A stretch of 64,000 nt of DNA. Origin: Adiantum capillus-veneris. Taxonomy: Eukaryota > Streptophyta > Polypodiopsida > Polypodiales > Pteridaceae. A model generated the notes under the pieces. It saw nothing but the letters and a program-made list of their open reading frames with translations. It did not search any database and was not told where the DNA came from. The DNA lies in the NCBI GenBank assembly GCA_014529385.2, contig CM043950.1, positions 77,326,435-77,390,434 of the forward strand, in the 5' to 3' direction. A program made the translations under genes and the position numbers. Each line of letters begins with the position of its first letter. Position 1 is the first letter of the stretch. Shown here piece after piece: positions 46,709-56,920 of the stretch.

Positions 46709-49030
46709 ATGCCAGGTCCTTCTTCGCAGGGCACCACTTTGTAGGGCAAGCGAAAGGCAGGTGGAAAAAGTCCAACACCCGGATGGAATTTTGCCACAAA
46801 TTTAAATAAGTATCAAGATTGGAAATGTAACTTTTGTGGAGAAGAGAAATCTATACGAGCACCAAGAATAAGGGATCATTTGCTAGGTGGCAATACCAGA
46901 ATCCAAGGAGGAAAGTGCAAGGGCTTAGGTGTAGAAGAAGCAGCTACGCACTTAAAATCTTTAATTGGTAAGCTAATTTCCACAAGAAAAAGATCAAAAC
47001 TCTCTACTTTCGACCATCACACCCCGGTATCGATAAGATCAAACCAGTATGAGGGATCATTGGGTGAAACTCCCACCAATGGAAGCACTCAAAGCACGGA
47101 ACCAACTTCTCATATAGATGGAACTACACCTCCAAACCATGGATCTCCTGACTTTCAGGTAGGATCATCAAAAAGTAGACATGTTAGCTTACAGACGAGC
47201 TTCAAAACGCTTTCCTTAGAAGAAGCACAACTTGCTCTAGCTAAAGCCGTCTATTTCACTGGGGGATCATTGGCCATTGTCACCCGTGATGCATGGAAGT
47301 CAGCTTGGAAACGCATTGGGGAGTATGGTGCTGGATTTACCCCTCCAACATATCACCATATGAGAAACCAACTGTTGGATAAATGTTACACAAGCACACA
47401 ACAGGATATTCAAAGGGTAATATTAAATGCCACAGAACAATCTGGATACACCATAGTTAGTGATGGTTGGTCCAACTTTCAAAGGCGGCCATTGATCAAC
47501 ATCATGCTTGTATGTCCTCGTGGTGAATGTTTTATCAAAGCTGTCTGGTCAAATAAACTCTGGAAGTTTTATAGCTGACATCATTGGCGACGCAGTTAAG
47601 GAACTTGGAAAAGAAAATTTTTATGTCCTCGTGGTGAATGTTTTATCAAAGCTGTCTGGTCAAATAAAGTCTGGAAGTTTTATAGCTGACATCATTGGCG
47701 ACGCAGTTGAGGAACTTGGAAAAGAAAATTTTGTCCAAGTAATCATGGACAATGCCAAAAATTGCAGGGCTGCAGGTAGGATACTTGAAAGTCGCTTCTC
47801 TCACCTATATAGTGCTGGTTGCAGTACACACAGCTTGAACTTGGTATTGCAAGATTGGCACAAGAGGGAGGACACAGAGTGGTTCAAATGGATAGTAGAC
47901 AATGCTCGCTTAATAGTCAAGTTTGTTTTGAAGTGTCAGAGGGTTCTTGATATGTACCGTTAGAGGATGTCTACTATGTTAAAACTACCATGTGAAACTA
48001 GATTTGCACCAACTACTATACGGTAGAATCACTAATACAAAATAAGAATGCTGTGATGGAGACATTTGTTTGTGCCACTTTTTCAGAATGGGAGGCCGGT
48101 CAAAGGGAGAAGATAAAAAGAAAAATAGGGGTGATGAGAGATCTACTAGCTGATCTCCACTTCTGGGATGATGTGGTGGATGTGCACAATGTTATGATGC
48201 CAATTATGCCCGCATTACGCCAACTGGATTCTGCCTTGCCTTACATAGGTAAGGTGTGGATGGCTTGGTGGACTGTTCAAGAAAGCCTTGCAAATCCAGA
48301 GGAGCCCCAGGAGCCAATTGTGAAGCCTTGGAAGGCACCATTCACTCAAAGGAGGAGAGAAATTTTGAGAAAGTATGCACATGGTCGATGGGTTGGAGCA
48401 CATAGTCCACTACACAGCGTAGCTTTCTTATTGGATCCAGAGTATTGGGCAATGAAAATAGACAAACTTGATGAGGAGGTGCTGGAAGAATTTTATGATG
48501 TGATAGGCAGGTTTTATGATGATCCTGATGAGCATGCATTAGCTGTTACTGATCTTTCGAAGTTTAAACTCAAAGAGGGTAAGTTTGGTACAGAATTTGT
48601 GCAAAAACCTGCCACGGAGCAACCAACGTGGAAGTGGTGGATGATGAATGGTGGTAGTGCACCCACCCTTAAACGCCTAGCTGTTAGAATCCTAGCCCAA
48701 TGTGCATCCAATTCAAGTTCTGAGAGAAATAGGAGTACATATAAATATGTACATTCCACCATCAGAAACCGCCTTTTAAATTCAAGAGCTAAAAAATTGG
48801 TGTATATGTACTGCAACCATCGGCTATTAGCAAGAGTGCAAGCTGAAAACTACAAAGAGGAGATGCTGCGCTGGACTTATGATATAACCAATGATGAGGT
48901 GGATGAAGACAGTGAGGTGCAAGGGGAATCTCATGAAGTAGAAACTACATGTACTTTAGAAGAGATTGAAGAGAATTTGGAAATTGAACCAACTTTGACC
49001 CGTCGCAGCAAGCGACGGTGGTTTAATTAA
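46709..49030 (+). pseudogene. hAT transposase
   Basis: The first ATG at 46709 gives MPGPSSQGTTL, then a TAG at 46742; the same frame continues with a BED-type zinc finger (WKCNFCGEEKSIRAPRIRDH, residues 38-57, with a later Cys at 68). A low-complexity linker leads to the DUF659/RNase H-like core (GYTIVSDGWSNFQRRPLINI, with the catalytic-region DGW). A 111-bp tandem duplication at 47511-47732 and frame change follow, then VIMDNAKNCRAAGRILESRF and a stop at 47961. The last frame (48053-49030) has FLLDPEYW and the C-terminal hAT dimerisation region (CASNSSSERNRSTYKYVHST; RLLNSRAKKLVYMYCNHRLL), ending in an acidic tail. It would cut and paste the element. The copy cannot be active without repair of its breaks. 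Confidence 0.93.
47511..47732 (+). repeat. 111-bp tandem duplication inside the transposase
   Basis: Two copies beginning TATGTCCTCGTGGTGAATG at 47511 and 47622, differing at two positions seen by eye (C/G and A/G). 111 is divisible by three, so the duplication alone keeps frame and would add 37 residues. The near identity shows it is recent. Confidence 0.95.
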
Positions 49031-49316
49031 TAGATTATCGAATCCGTTGAGTGACTTATGCTGAAGTTCAAAAACTGTTTATCTTATAATCTTTTTTTTA
49101 TATTTAGTTTAAGGTTTAGACATTTGCTTAATAATAAACGAAGCCCTTAAAAACCTTTACAAGGCCACAAATCACTATTAAAGCTTCATAATATACAAAG
49201 CCCTAACAAATCTTTGCATTATCACACATCATAATTGAAGCTGAAGTGAGGACAATTCACAATTGACTAATAAATTCTCGCAAGCAACGAGTAAATGTTT
49301 TCAAATGTTACTAAAA
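49031..49316. other. Convergent intergenic spacer in the hAT
   Basis: Lies between the 3' ends of the transposase and RING genes, which converge. AT-rich, should hold both polyadenylation regions; no sites assigned. Confidence 0.4.
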
Positions 49317-50272
49317 CTATCCAAGTGATAGTGAAATATTTGTGAGAATATCTTCATTCTCCTGTTCGCGCTGACCTTTAAGCTTATTATAGTCTTCAGA
49401 CATTTTGAACATTGCATCTAGCTTTTTGGATATCTCATACTCACATATAGCACAATGAAATTTATTCATCATTCTCTGCATCAGGCATGATATATGGTAC
49501 ATATGTCCGCATGGCAAGCTGAAGTGACCACACCACTCATGAAAGAATGATCTACATATGGGGCAAGGACCACGGTGCTCACCAGAAGCTGGAGGGGCCT
49601 CAATAGATGTTGGGTGCTCAATCAATGTGGCAGATTTTTGTTTTTTTATAGTCGCCTCTAACTCTTTTACATGGCGAGATAGCACCTTCACCTCCCTTTG
49701 CAAGTCTCTATTTAGGGTTTCTTCTGCATGAGAGCCTTGTGTAGCTTGTGATGCTTGCCTCAGTTGAGTTTGAAGCTCCTCCTTAACTTGGTGCACTTCC
49801 ATTGATGCACCTTCTAGTGCCAATGAAATCTCTTGCCGTGTGACGGTGATTGCACTACTGCGAATGTCATCAACCGTCATGTGAGGTGTCCTTGAGCTGA
49901 AGTCCGCTCTTTCACCCAAGACATAATGCATGTATAACATCTTGGCAAACCACAATGGACAATCCATATGATGCATAGGATGACCCATAACATCGAGATA
50001 TATGTTCTCTCCATTGTCTCGTATGTCTGCATTAATGCATTGTGATAGCTTGAGTCGGCCTTTCTTGATGTTGTCATCTGCAACGCCTGGCCATATGGAT
50101 TGACCATTTCTCGGTCAATCCTAGTGTTCACCTCTTTCCATTGTGTACCCACTGGGTTGGCCCACTGGGAGCAACGAGCTGCAATTCGAGCGGTGTCGTT
50201 CACTCCACCGCCTTGACACATGGATCTGAGACGCTCAAAAGCGTGCTTAGCCCTTTGATTATCATTATCCAT
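49317..50272 (-). pseudogene. RING-finger/coiled-coil cargo gene of the hAT
   Basis: Start ATG at 50272 (MDNDNQRAKHAFERLRSMCQ); a frame change at about 49990 joins to the second frame. The N-terminal 110 residues (WANPVGTQWKEVNTRIDREM) are unrecognised. Next is a coiled coil (VHQVKEELQTQLRQ, then REVKVLSRHVKELEATIKKQ), followed by a RING-type zinc finger: CPICRSFFHEWCGHF, LPCGHMYHISCL, FHCAICEYEI. The spacing of Cys/His pairs fits a RING E3 ubiquitin ligase fold. A short acidic/polar tail follows, ending SLSLG. Apart from the single frameshift the frame is clean. It would be transcribed convergently to the transposase and in the same direction as the kinase gene upstream. Substrate unknown. 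Confidence 0.75.
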
Positions 50273-50312
50273 ATCCTGCTTAAACACTATACTTCAGTTA
50301 CGGCATACAAAC

Positions 50313-50462
50313 TTAATGATAATCAATTGCTATAAGAGTGACCACCATTTTACGATAATCAATTGCTATAATTTTAACCAACATTTTACGACAATCAATT
50401 GATATTAGAATAACCACCATCTTACGACAATCAATTGATATAAGAGTAACCACCATTTTTTA
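50313..50462. repeat. About 46-bp tandem repeat between RING and kinase genes
   Basis: Three to four units of the type CGACAATCAATTGATATAAG followed by AGTAACCACCATTTTA. Located directly upstream of the RING start, so it lies in its presumed promoter. The CAATTG core is shared with the right array. Confidence 0.8.
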
Positions 50463-50789
50463 AATCAATGAATGAAAATCAGTGATTCCACGTGGCTTAT
50501 TGCTTGAAACTTAAGAGAAAAAACAAAACTCATAGAAAATTTGTTGTCTATTGAGATATAACAAAGTGTTTTTATTACTCATACATCATCCATGGCGCAT
50601 AAAACCCAATTTTTAAAAGTGCTTTTATAAGTCAAAAGCCTCAGAAAACCCTGCTTCATAAAGTACATCATATATCCATCAAAAAAAGGCTACACTCATT
50701 TCAAAGGGAGGGCGTAAGCATCGTTCTGGTTGTGCTTCAAATCTTTCTAATTCTTCGTCCAAAAGTGCCAAGGTCTTTCTGTCTGTGGA

Positions 50790-52265
50790 TTACTTCCTCA
50801 CCCAACCTTCCACAACAATCCTAGATATGGCTTGTACCTCCACTGAAACCTTATGTTTGAACCAATCTGTGCTGTAGTAGTCAGAGAACTCTCCACAAAA
50901 CTTACAAAATTGACATATCACCCATCCTATGGCGTACACATCTGTGGCCTTGGTCCATGGGCACGCGTGATTGCCATCTAGTAACTCAGGAGCTCGCCAA
51001 GGATGAAGCTTTTGCAAGTTTTCATCGGTATTGTTGGTCTTTTGTGTCTCTAAGCCAACACACAGAGCCAATCCCCAATCAATTATTCCAATACGGGGAG
51101 TGAGATCCTTGGTAAAGTCCAACATGATGTTCCATGGATGGAGATCATTGTGGATCACTCCCTCGTCATGTGCGAATCGCAATGCCTTCATCAAGGCATG
51201 GATCAACGAGGGAGCATGATTTCACAGGCTCTTGATACGTGTTTTCTTGTCTTCAGAGGGCTGCTCCCATTTAAAGTCTTCAGGGATCTTTCCTTTCCCC
51301 TCTTGATGCGCTACAAGCATCGTAAAAGAGCCATGTGGAAGGGGCACAGTCTCCATAAGATCACCTAAAGTTCCCCCATTGAAGTAGGGGAATATTAGAA
51401 ACCATGGCAACGTTACAGAGTGGGAAATACTCCTCACAATCCCTCTATGGTTGAGATCTACCCCACTTTCTAATGCAAAGCTTTTCCACTTATGCTTGGC
51501 CTGTCCTTTGAACTCCTTGGCACAATAAGTATTCGTTGCAGGAAGGAAACTGATCCCTTTGATTTGAACTTGCCACCCTGTGCCATAAGCCCCTGACCCA
51601 AGTTTCTTGATCTTCTTAATGGACTTATTTGGAATGCCTAGAGTCATACTACATTCAGAATTGTATATACTGCTCTCCAAGTGACTGGCAGAAGCAGTAG
51701 AACCCGATGTTCCCTCAATTGATGCCTCATCAATAAATGGTTCTCCAACTTGGCTGCTCCCCATAACTCTCGTGATAGCCATTCTCATTTTCTTGCTTAG
51801 GACAAACTGTGTGTCTATGTGGGATGCTCGCCTTGACCTCTCCTTTTCAGCTCTCCATCTAGTGTTCCAATGCTCTAGCTTACCCTTGTCTACTTCTTGA
51901 GGGCATTCCTCTTTCAAATCAGAGGCCACCTTGGGCGAATTGCCCACCCAACTGCTCACTAATGAGATTATTGATTCGGTTGTTTTGTCTGGATATAACA
52001 ACAACATTTTGCGGGCAATCTCACTGTATAATGATTTCAATCTACACTCATCTGCAACAATCTGCGCTATATCGTCGGGATCTAGTGCACTGACGATCAT
52101 AATCAACAATTGTCTAGTTTTCTTTTTGAACTCTAACATTGAAATAGCAGAAGGATCCATTTTGCCTGCAATGGTATTATTGCAAACAACACATTGTGAA
52201 ATATAACTATGTGCCACTGCATTTGGATCTTTTCTACGTGAAGGAAAAGGTGCAGTATAGACCAT
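50790..52265 (-). pseudogene. Divergent protein kinase cargo gene of the hAT
   Basis: ATG at 52265 (MVYTAPFPSRRKDP), inside or just beside the right tandem array. About 220 N-terminal residues are unrecognised (with a CVVCNNTIAG Cys pair and LIMIVSALDPDDIAQIVADE). The kinase domain follows: LGSGAYGTGW (glycine loop, about 51595), YCAKEFKG (Lys, about 51525), LIFPYFNGGTLGDLM (hinge), VIHNDLHPWNIML (catalytic loop, HND in place of HRD, His in place of the usual Lys), GIIDWGLAL (DWG in place of DFG) and WRAPELL (APE). Asp and Asn needed for Mg/ATP chemistry remain. One in-frame TGA at 51222-51224 interrupts it between the hinge region and the catalytic loop; otherwise open for about 490 codons. 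Likely Ser/Thr-type; substrate unknown. Confidence 0.8.
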
Positions 52266-52274
52266 AGATCTCGT

Positions 52275-53610
52275 ACGCTTTTGCAGTGACACACCTAATC
52301 ACAATTGCAACCATGTGCCAATTCCTCACCGTACGACAACTTACAAACAAATGCTCTTGTCATTCTAGCAGCAACACACCTAGTCGCAATTGCAACCATG
52401 TGCCGAAGCATGAATGGTTGGGAGCAACATAAAACATAGTCACCCTACGCTTTTGCAATGACACACCTAGCCGCAATTGCAACCATGTGCCAGTGCATCC
52501 ACGCACGGTGACTTCTTTCAAACAGATGCTCCTGTCATTCTAGCAGCAACACACCTAGTTGCAATTGCAACCATGTGCCGAAGCATGAATGACTGGGAGC
52601 AACATAAAACATAGTCACCCTACGCTTTTGCAATGACGCACCTAGCCGCAATTGCAATCATGTGCTAGTGCATCCACGCACGGTGACTTCTTTCAAACAG
52701 ATGCTACCATCAATCTAGCAACAACACACCTAGTCACAATTGCAACCATGTGCCGAAGCATGAATGACGGGAAGCAACATAAAACATAGTCATCTTGCAT
52801 TTTTGCAATGACACACCTAGCCCCAATTACAACCATGTGCCAGTGTATCCACGCACGGTGACATCTTTCAAACAGATGCTCCTTTCATTCTACCAGCAAC
52901 ACACCTAGTCGCAATTGCAACCATGTGCCGAAGCATGAATGACTGGGGGCAACATAAAACATAGTCATCCTACGCTTTTGCAATGACACACCTAGTCACA
53001 ATTGCAACCATGTGCCAGTGCATCCACACACGATGTCTTCTTTCAAAATTCAAGCATATGAAGCATCATGAACTTATTTGATCACACATCCATGCATTAG
53101 ATGCTACCGTCAATCTAGCAGCAACACACTTAGTCGCAACTGCAACAATGTGCCGAAGCATGAATGACGGGAAGCAACATAAAACATAGTCATCTTGCGT
53201 GTTTGCAATGACATACCTAGCCACAATTCCAACCATGTTCCAGTGCATCTACGCACGGTGACTTCTTTCAAACAGATGCTCCTGTCATTCTAGCAGCAAC
53301 ACACCTAGTCGCAATTGCAACCATGTGCCGAAGCATGAATGACTGGGAGCAACATAAAACATAGTCACCCTACGCTTTTGCAATGACACACCTAGCCACA
53401 ATTGCAACCATATTCCAGTGCATTCGCGCACGGTTACTTCTTTCAAACAAATGCTCCTGTCATTCTAGTAGCAACACACCTAGTTGCAATTGCAACCATG
53501 TGCCGAAGCATGAATGACTGGGAGCAATATAAAACATAATCATCGTACGCTTTTGCAATGACACACCTAGCCGCAATTGCATATATGTGCCAGTGCATCC
53601 ACGTACGCTG
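52275..53610. repeat. Right subterminal tandem array of the hAT
   Basis: About eight units of about 174 bp (starts near 52278, 52452, 52626, 52800, 52975, 53202, 53376, 53550; one unit rearranged near 53050-53100). Each unit has two copies of ACACACCTAG[CT]CGCAATTGCA followed by ACCATGTGCC, and the motif GAAGCATGAATGACTGGGAG. It reaches the kinase start, so may include its promoter. Confidence 0.95.
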
Positions 53611-53995
53611 ATTTAATTAAAATAAATTTTATACCTTTAAGTTTTAACGCAAAAAACTCAAAAAAATATCAATAAAATAAGGAAGGGTTTAAAAAATTAC
53701 TGCTACATTGCTTTGAGAATGTGAAAAGATGCCAGAAAGTTTGGTGAAGACTTTTCAATGTACCTCTTTTGTGAAAAAGACAAGCACCGACGTCGCCTTT
53801 ATATAGCCACGGCGGGCCCAGCCGAAAAGTAGCTTTACCTGGCGGGCCCGGTGGGCTACGAGCCGGTCTCCAGGTCTCCCTGGAGGTCAAAAAAGATGAA
53901 TGTCAATTAACATAATAATTGTTATTTTGCATTTCAGTTGTTATTAACGTGAAATTATAGTGTGATCACGTCATTTTGAAATCCCGCTTCTTCAG

Positions 53996-54606
53996 GCTCC
54001 GACCTTGAGGAAAGTTGATCATAAATGCGACAGGCCAATTTTTTTAATAGTTGACACTAGCCCGTTAGGTACTGGATGGGCTATAGTTCAAGATGATGCT
54101 GAAGCACACAGGTATGCAGTGAGATTTGGAGCCAAGGTGCTCAATGCTCGTCAACGAGGATATCCATAGGTTAAGAGGGAACTTTGGGGCGTTGCTACTC
54201 CTGTAAGGACCGATAAAGAATATTTTACTGGAGCTTTTGTTGTGGTAGAGACATATTGCTTGCCATTGATATGGATGATTGCAAACTGCTCTACTCTAGA
54301 CATTTCCATGCTACGATGGATAGCCTATATTAAGTCTCTTAACCCTGAATTTTGTCATATTACAGGTAGAGATAACCCTGTTGCAGATATGTTATCAAGA
54401 GCCAGGTTTGAAGATGAAGAAGAGATGTTGACCACGAGTGATGATGGTGGCTTGAAGTTCTACACATCTTCTTATCTACATGCCAATTGTGAAAATATTG
54501 CTCATGTTTTTGAAGTCTTTTCTGAAGAGTTTTATGATGGAGAGTGGTTTATGATTGGCCGCTACCTAAGTACTCTCACTAGACAAGAAGGATGGAGTGA
54601 CCAATA
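53996..54606 (+). pseudogene. Element C RNase H
   Basis: Resumes the polyprotein right after the hAT: APTLRKVDHKCDRP, IVDTSPLGTGWAIVQDD (first Asp), a TAG in place of a Gln-type codon after ARQRGYP (about 54168), VKRELWGV (Glu), VVVETYCLPLIWMIANC, where the third Asp position reads Tyr, MLRWIAYIKSLNPEFCHI and GRDNPVADMLSRARF (last Asp). Ends at a TAA after WSDQ. It degrades the RNA strand during reverse transcription. The missing third acid would inactivate it. Confidence 0.85.
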
Positions 54607-55895
54607 ATTCAAGAAGATCAGGAAAAAGGACTATGACTATTTCCTGAAAGATGGACATTTATGGAAACAACCAAAGAGCCCAGGAGGGGTACCACAATGA
54701 ATTATTTGCGACAAAGCAAGCAACAACATGTAATTAAAGAGTTTCATGAAAGTCTATGGGCTGGACACAAAGGAGTCTGGGCAACCTATGTCAAGATTAA
54801 AGACCGATATTGGTGGAGAGGTATGTACAAAGATGTGGTTCAATTTGTGGAATCATGCTTAATATGTCAACAGTACTCTAATGTGAGACATAGAGATAGA
54901 TTGCATCCCACCTATCTGCTAGCTATGCACTACAAGTGGGTGGTGGACCTTATTACAATGCCAGTAGGAGTGTGGCAGATGAGATATATTGTTCTTGCCA
55001 GGAAATATCTTACTAATGAGGTTGAAGGCAGAGCTTTGCGCACCAAAGCTACGAGTTCAGTATGCATGTTCTTACTTGAAGATGTTATCTCCAGGTATGG
55101 ATATGTTGGCAACATTACTGCAGATAGAGGTGAGCTGGATGCAGATGAAGCTCGAGAGTTTTTTGCTCGTATGTGTATTAAACTCGCTCTCACTACAGCA
55201 TATAATCCAGAAGGTAGCGGGAAAAGTGAAAGAGGACATCCGCCCATTGTTAAAGCTTTAGCAAAGGCGTGTGAAGGACATATTGGTGATTGGCCTAAAC
55301 TCTTGCCATTTGCTTTATGGTCTAATCGCACTACACACAATTCTGCTACAACCATTCGAATTGATGCATGGGCAAAAACCCATTATGCCTATAGAGAAGC
55401 AGTTATGACTTGGACCATAATGCCATGGGAAGAAGGTATGTCTACTGAAGACTTGCTTGCTCTACGTATTCGCCAGCTTGAGATGCGTCAAGAGGACATT
55501 GAACATGCTAAAGAGAAGCTTAAAGAAGCAAGATTGAAGAATAAGGCATCATTTGATGGAAAGCATAGATTATGACCACATGCTATCAAAGATGGTGAGT
55601 GGGTACTTGTCTATGACAGTAGCTTGGAGAACCAATACACTGCTATGCGGAAAATGGTTAAACGGTGGTTTGGACCATATGTGGTGCTACATGTTTTTGA
55701 TAATGCGACATATCAATTATGAGAACTTGATGGAACTATGCTCAAGGTGCCTATTGCAGGGAAACGGATCAAACTATTCAAGAAGCGAGAACGCGAGATT
55801 GTTCTTGAAGATTCTGATTCAGACCCACCTCGAGAGGAACATGTTATGTATACATCAGATGATATGTTTGATGATGATTTTAATAAAGTTGATTA
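54607..55895 (+). pseudogene. Element C integrase
   Basis: Zinc region HESLWAGHKGVWATYVKIKD then CLICQQYS (HH-CC). Core: VVDLITMPVG (Asp), ITADRGELDADEAREFF (Asp), NPEGSGKSERGHPPIVKAL (Glu), so the DDE triad is intact. The frame is open from 54661 to a TGA at 55573; in-frame homology-like sequence follows (EWVLVYDSSLENQYTAM; VKRWFGPYVVLHVFD), a TGA at about 55722, and the acidic tail (LEDSDSDPPREEHVMYTSDD) ends at 55895. No chromodomain. This is the best preserved part of the element. Confidence 0.9.
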
Positions 55896-55931
55896 AGTGC
55901 AATTGGCACAGACCGGAGGCTGTGCAGGTTC

Positions 55932-55943
55932 AGAGGGGGTGGA
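55932..55943 (+). other. Element C polypurine tract
   Basis: AGAGGGGGTGGA directly before the TGTCGTG start of the 3' LTR. Confidence 0.9.
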
Positions 55944-56325
55944 TGTCGTGCCGCTCCGCTTCCACGATGGAAAAAAGAGTGAAGAGAAGCATAAAAAGTC
56001 TATTTGAAGCTCACAAATTTATTGAGCAGTGACTAGGGCTCAAGAACAAGTAAGGAGATCCAGAAAGTGTATGCTTTATGTGGTTATGAAGGCCTAAGCG
56101 TAGAGATTTTATGCTTGAAGAAAAGGTTTTACAAGTGAAAAGGCTCTTAGGACATATAAGGCAACTTGGGTAGAGGAAGACATGTGGTCAGTGCTAAAAA
56201 GGAAGTGTGTGAGAGACTTCACATCTTGGCATGAGGGAGGCCAAAAAAGTCGTACTCTGGAAATTTTTTGTAAAACAGGTTTCTGGACAAAACGGGCCGC
56301 TAAGGCAAAAGGAAAAAACCTATTG
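55944..56325 (+). repeat. Element C 3' LTR, truncated
   Basis: Matches 40535-40920 at about 96% by eye and then ends; the remaining 400 bp of the LTR (including the U5 repeats) are absent. No terminal CA or target duplication can be found on this side, so a deletion or later rearrangement removed the end. Confidence 0.88.
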
Positions 56326-56920
56326 CAAAGAAAAAAACCTATGGATTAATTGAAAAATTAGATTTCATCAATTCAAGGAAGGAAAATATATTTCCATGAT
56401 AGCACGAACACGTTTAGAACTAGTCAAGCCGGAGAGGCTACCTAAGAATATAGACAATGGAGCCTTTACTTGTTACACAATTGGACAACCTCCTATTGTA
56501 TGTCTCTTGCATTAGAATTGGGATACCTTGAGTGTAATGGTTAATTACAGTGTTTTCTTTTTTCTTTTACTAATAATGAGTGGATGTTGTGTAGATTGGA
56601 ACTCTGGGAACTTAGGAGAAAGTTCTAGCAATAAATTAGTATTATCTCTCGACCATTTACATTTGCATAGTGGTGTAGATATTTTTCCTAATAAGAGAAT
56701 ATGGTTGCATCGTTCATAATTAGTGAGGAACCACCCTATAGAGGGTCTTGCAATAAGTGATAGCTACCACTCATGAACTAAAGTGTAAAGATTTGGTAAT
56801 ACAAGATATAATTTTTGAAGGTTAGTTTATTCAAAAGTTTTGATAGTGTTTTTGATCATCTACTACTAGGACAAGGGAGTTTGGACACTAAGCTTCTAAA
56901 TAATCACCAATTTGAACCTT
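56326..56920. other. Spacer without recognisable gene
   Basis: AT-rich, no coding frame or repeat recognised. Confidence 0.4.

Larger units (their letters stand above)
45355..53987. mobile_element. hAT-superfamily transposon with cargo genes
   Basis: 8633 bp. The left end starts CAGGGATTTTAATTACGCGA; the right end read inward is GCGGGATTTCAAAATGACGT, so the first about 27 bp form an imperfect TIR (CAGGGAT-type, as in Ac-like hATs). The 8-bp flanks TTCTTGAG (45347-45354) and TTCTTCAG (53988-53995) differ at one base and fit hAT target duplication. The two halves of the element C polyprotein join in frame when the insertion is removed. Contents: GC-rich subterminal repeats (GGCGGGCCCGG at about 45505-45560 and 53812-53855), a left tandem array, transposase (+), a RING protein (-), a kinase (-) and a right tandem array. 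Confidence 0.92.
40535..56325 (+). mobile_element. Element C: Ty3/gypsy retrotransposon split by a hAT insertion
   Basis: Plus-strand order: 5' LTR, PBS, gag, protease, RT, [hAT 45355-53987], RNase H, integrase, PPT, truncated 3' LTR. Without the hAT and its duplicated 8 bp the element is about 7.1 kb. RT-RNaseH-IN order is Ty3/gypsy. There is no chromodomain; the integrase ends in an acidic tail. Many in-frame stops, but long frames remain. The LTR copies differ at about 14 of 365 aligned bases. The lineage does not look like the common plant chromovirus or Tat/Athila groups (RNase H with IVDTSPLGTGWAI and MLRWIAYIKSLNPEFCHI). Confidence 0.93.

Noticed and set aside
52275-53610. CRISPR-like array
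   Set aside because: Units are tandem, 174 bp, with no unique spacers, and sit inside a plant hAT transposon.
40535-56325. Treating 40535-45354 and 53996-56325 as two separate retroelements
   Set aside because: The polyprotein resumes in order right after the hAT target duplication, so it is one interrupted element.
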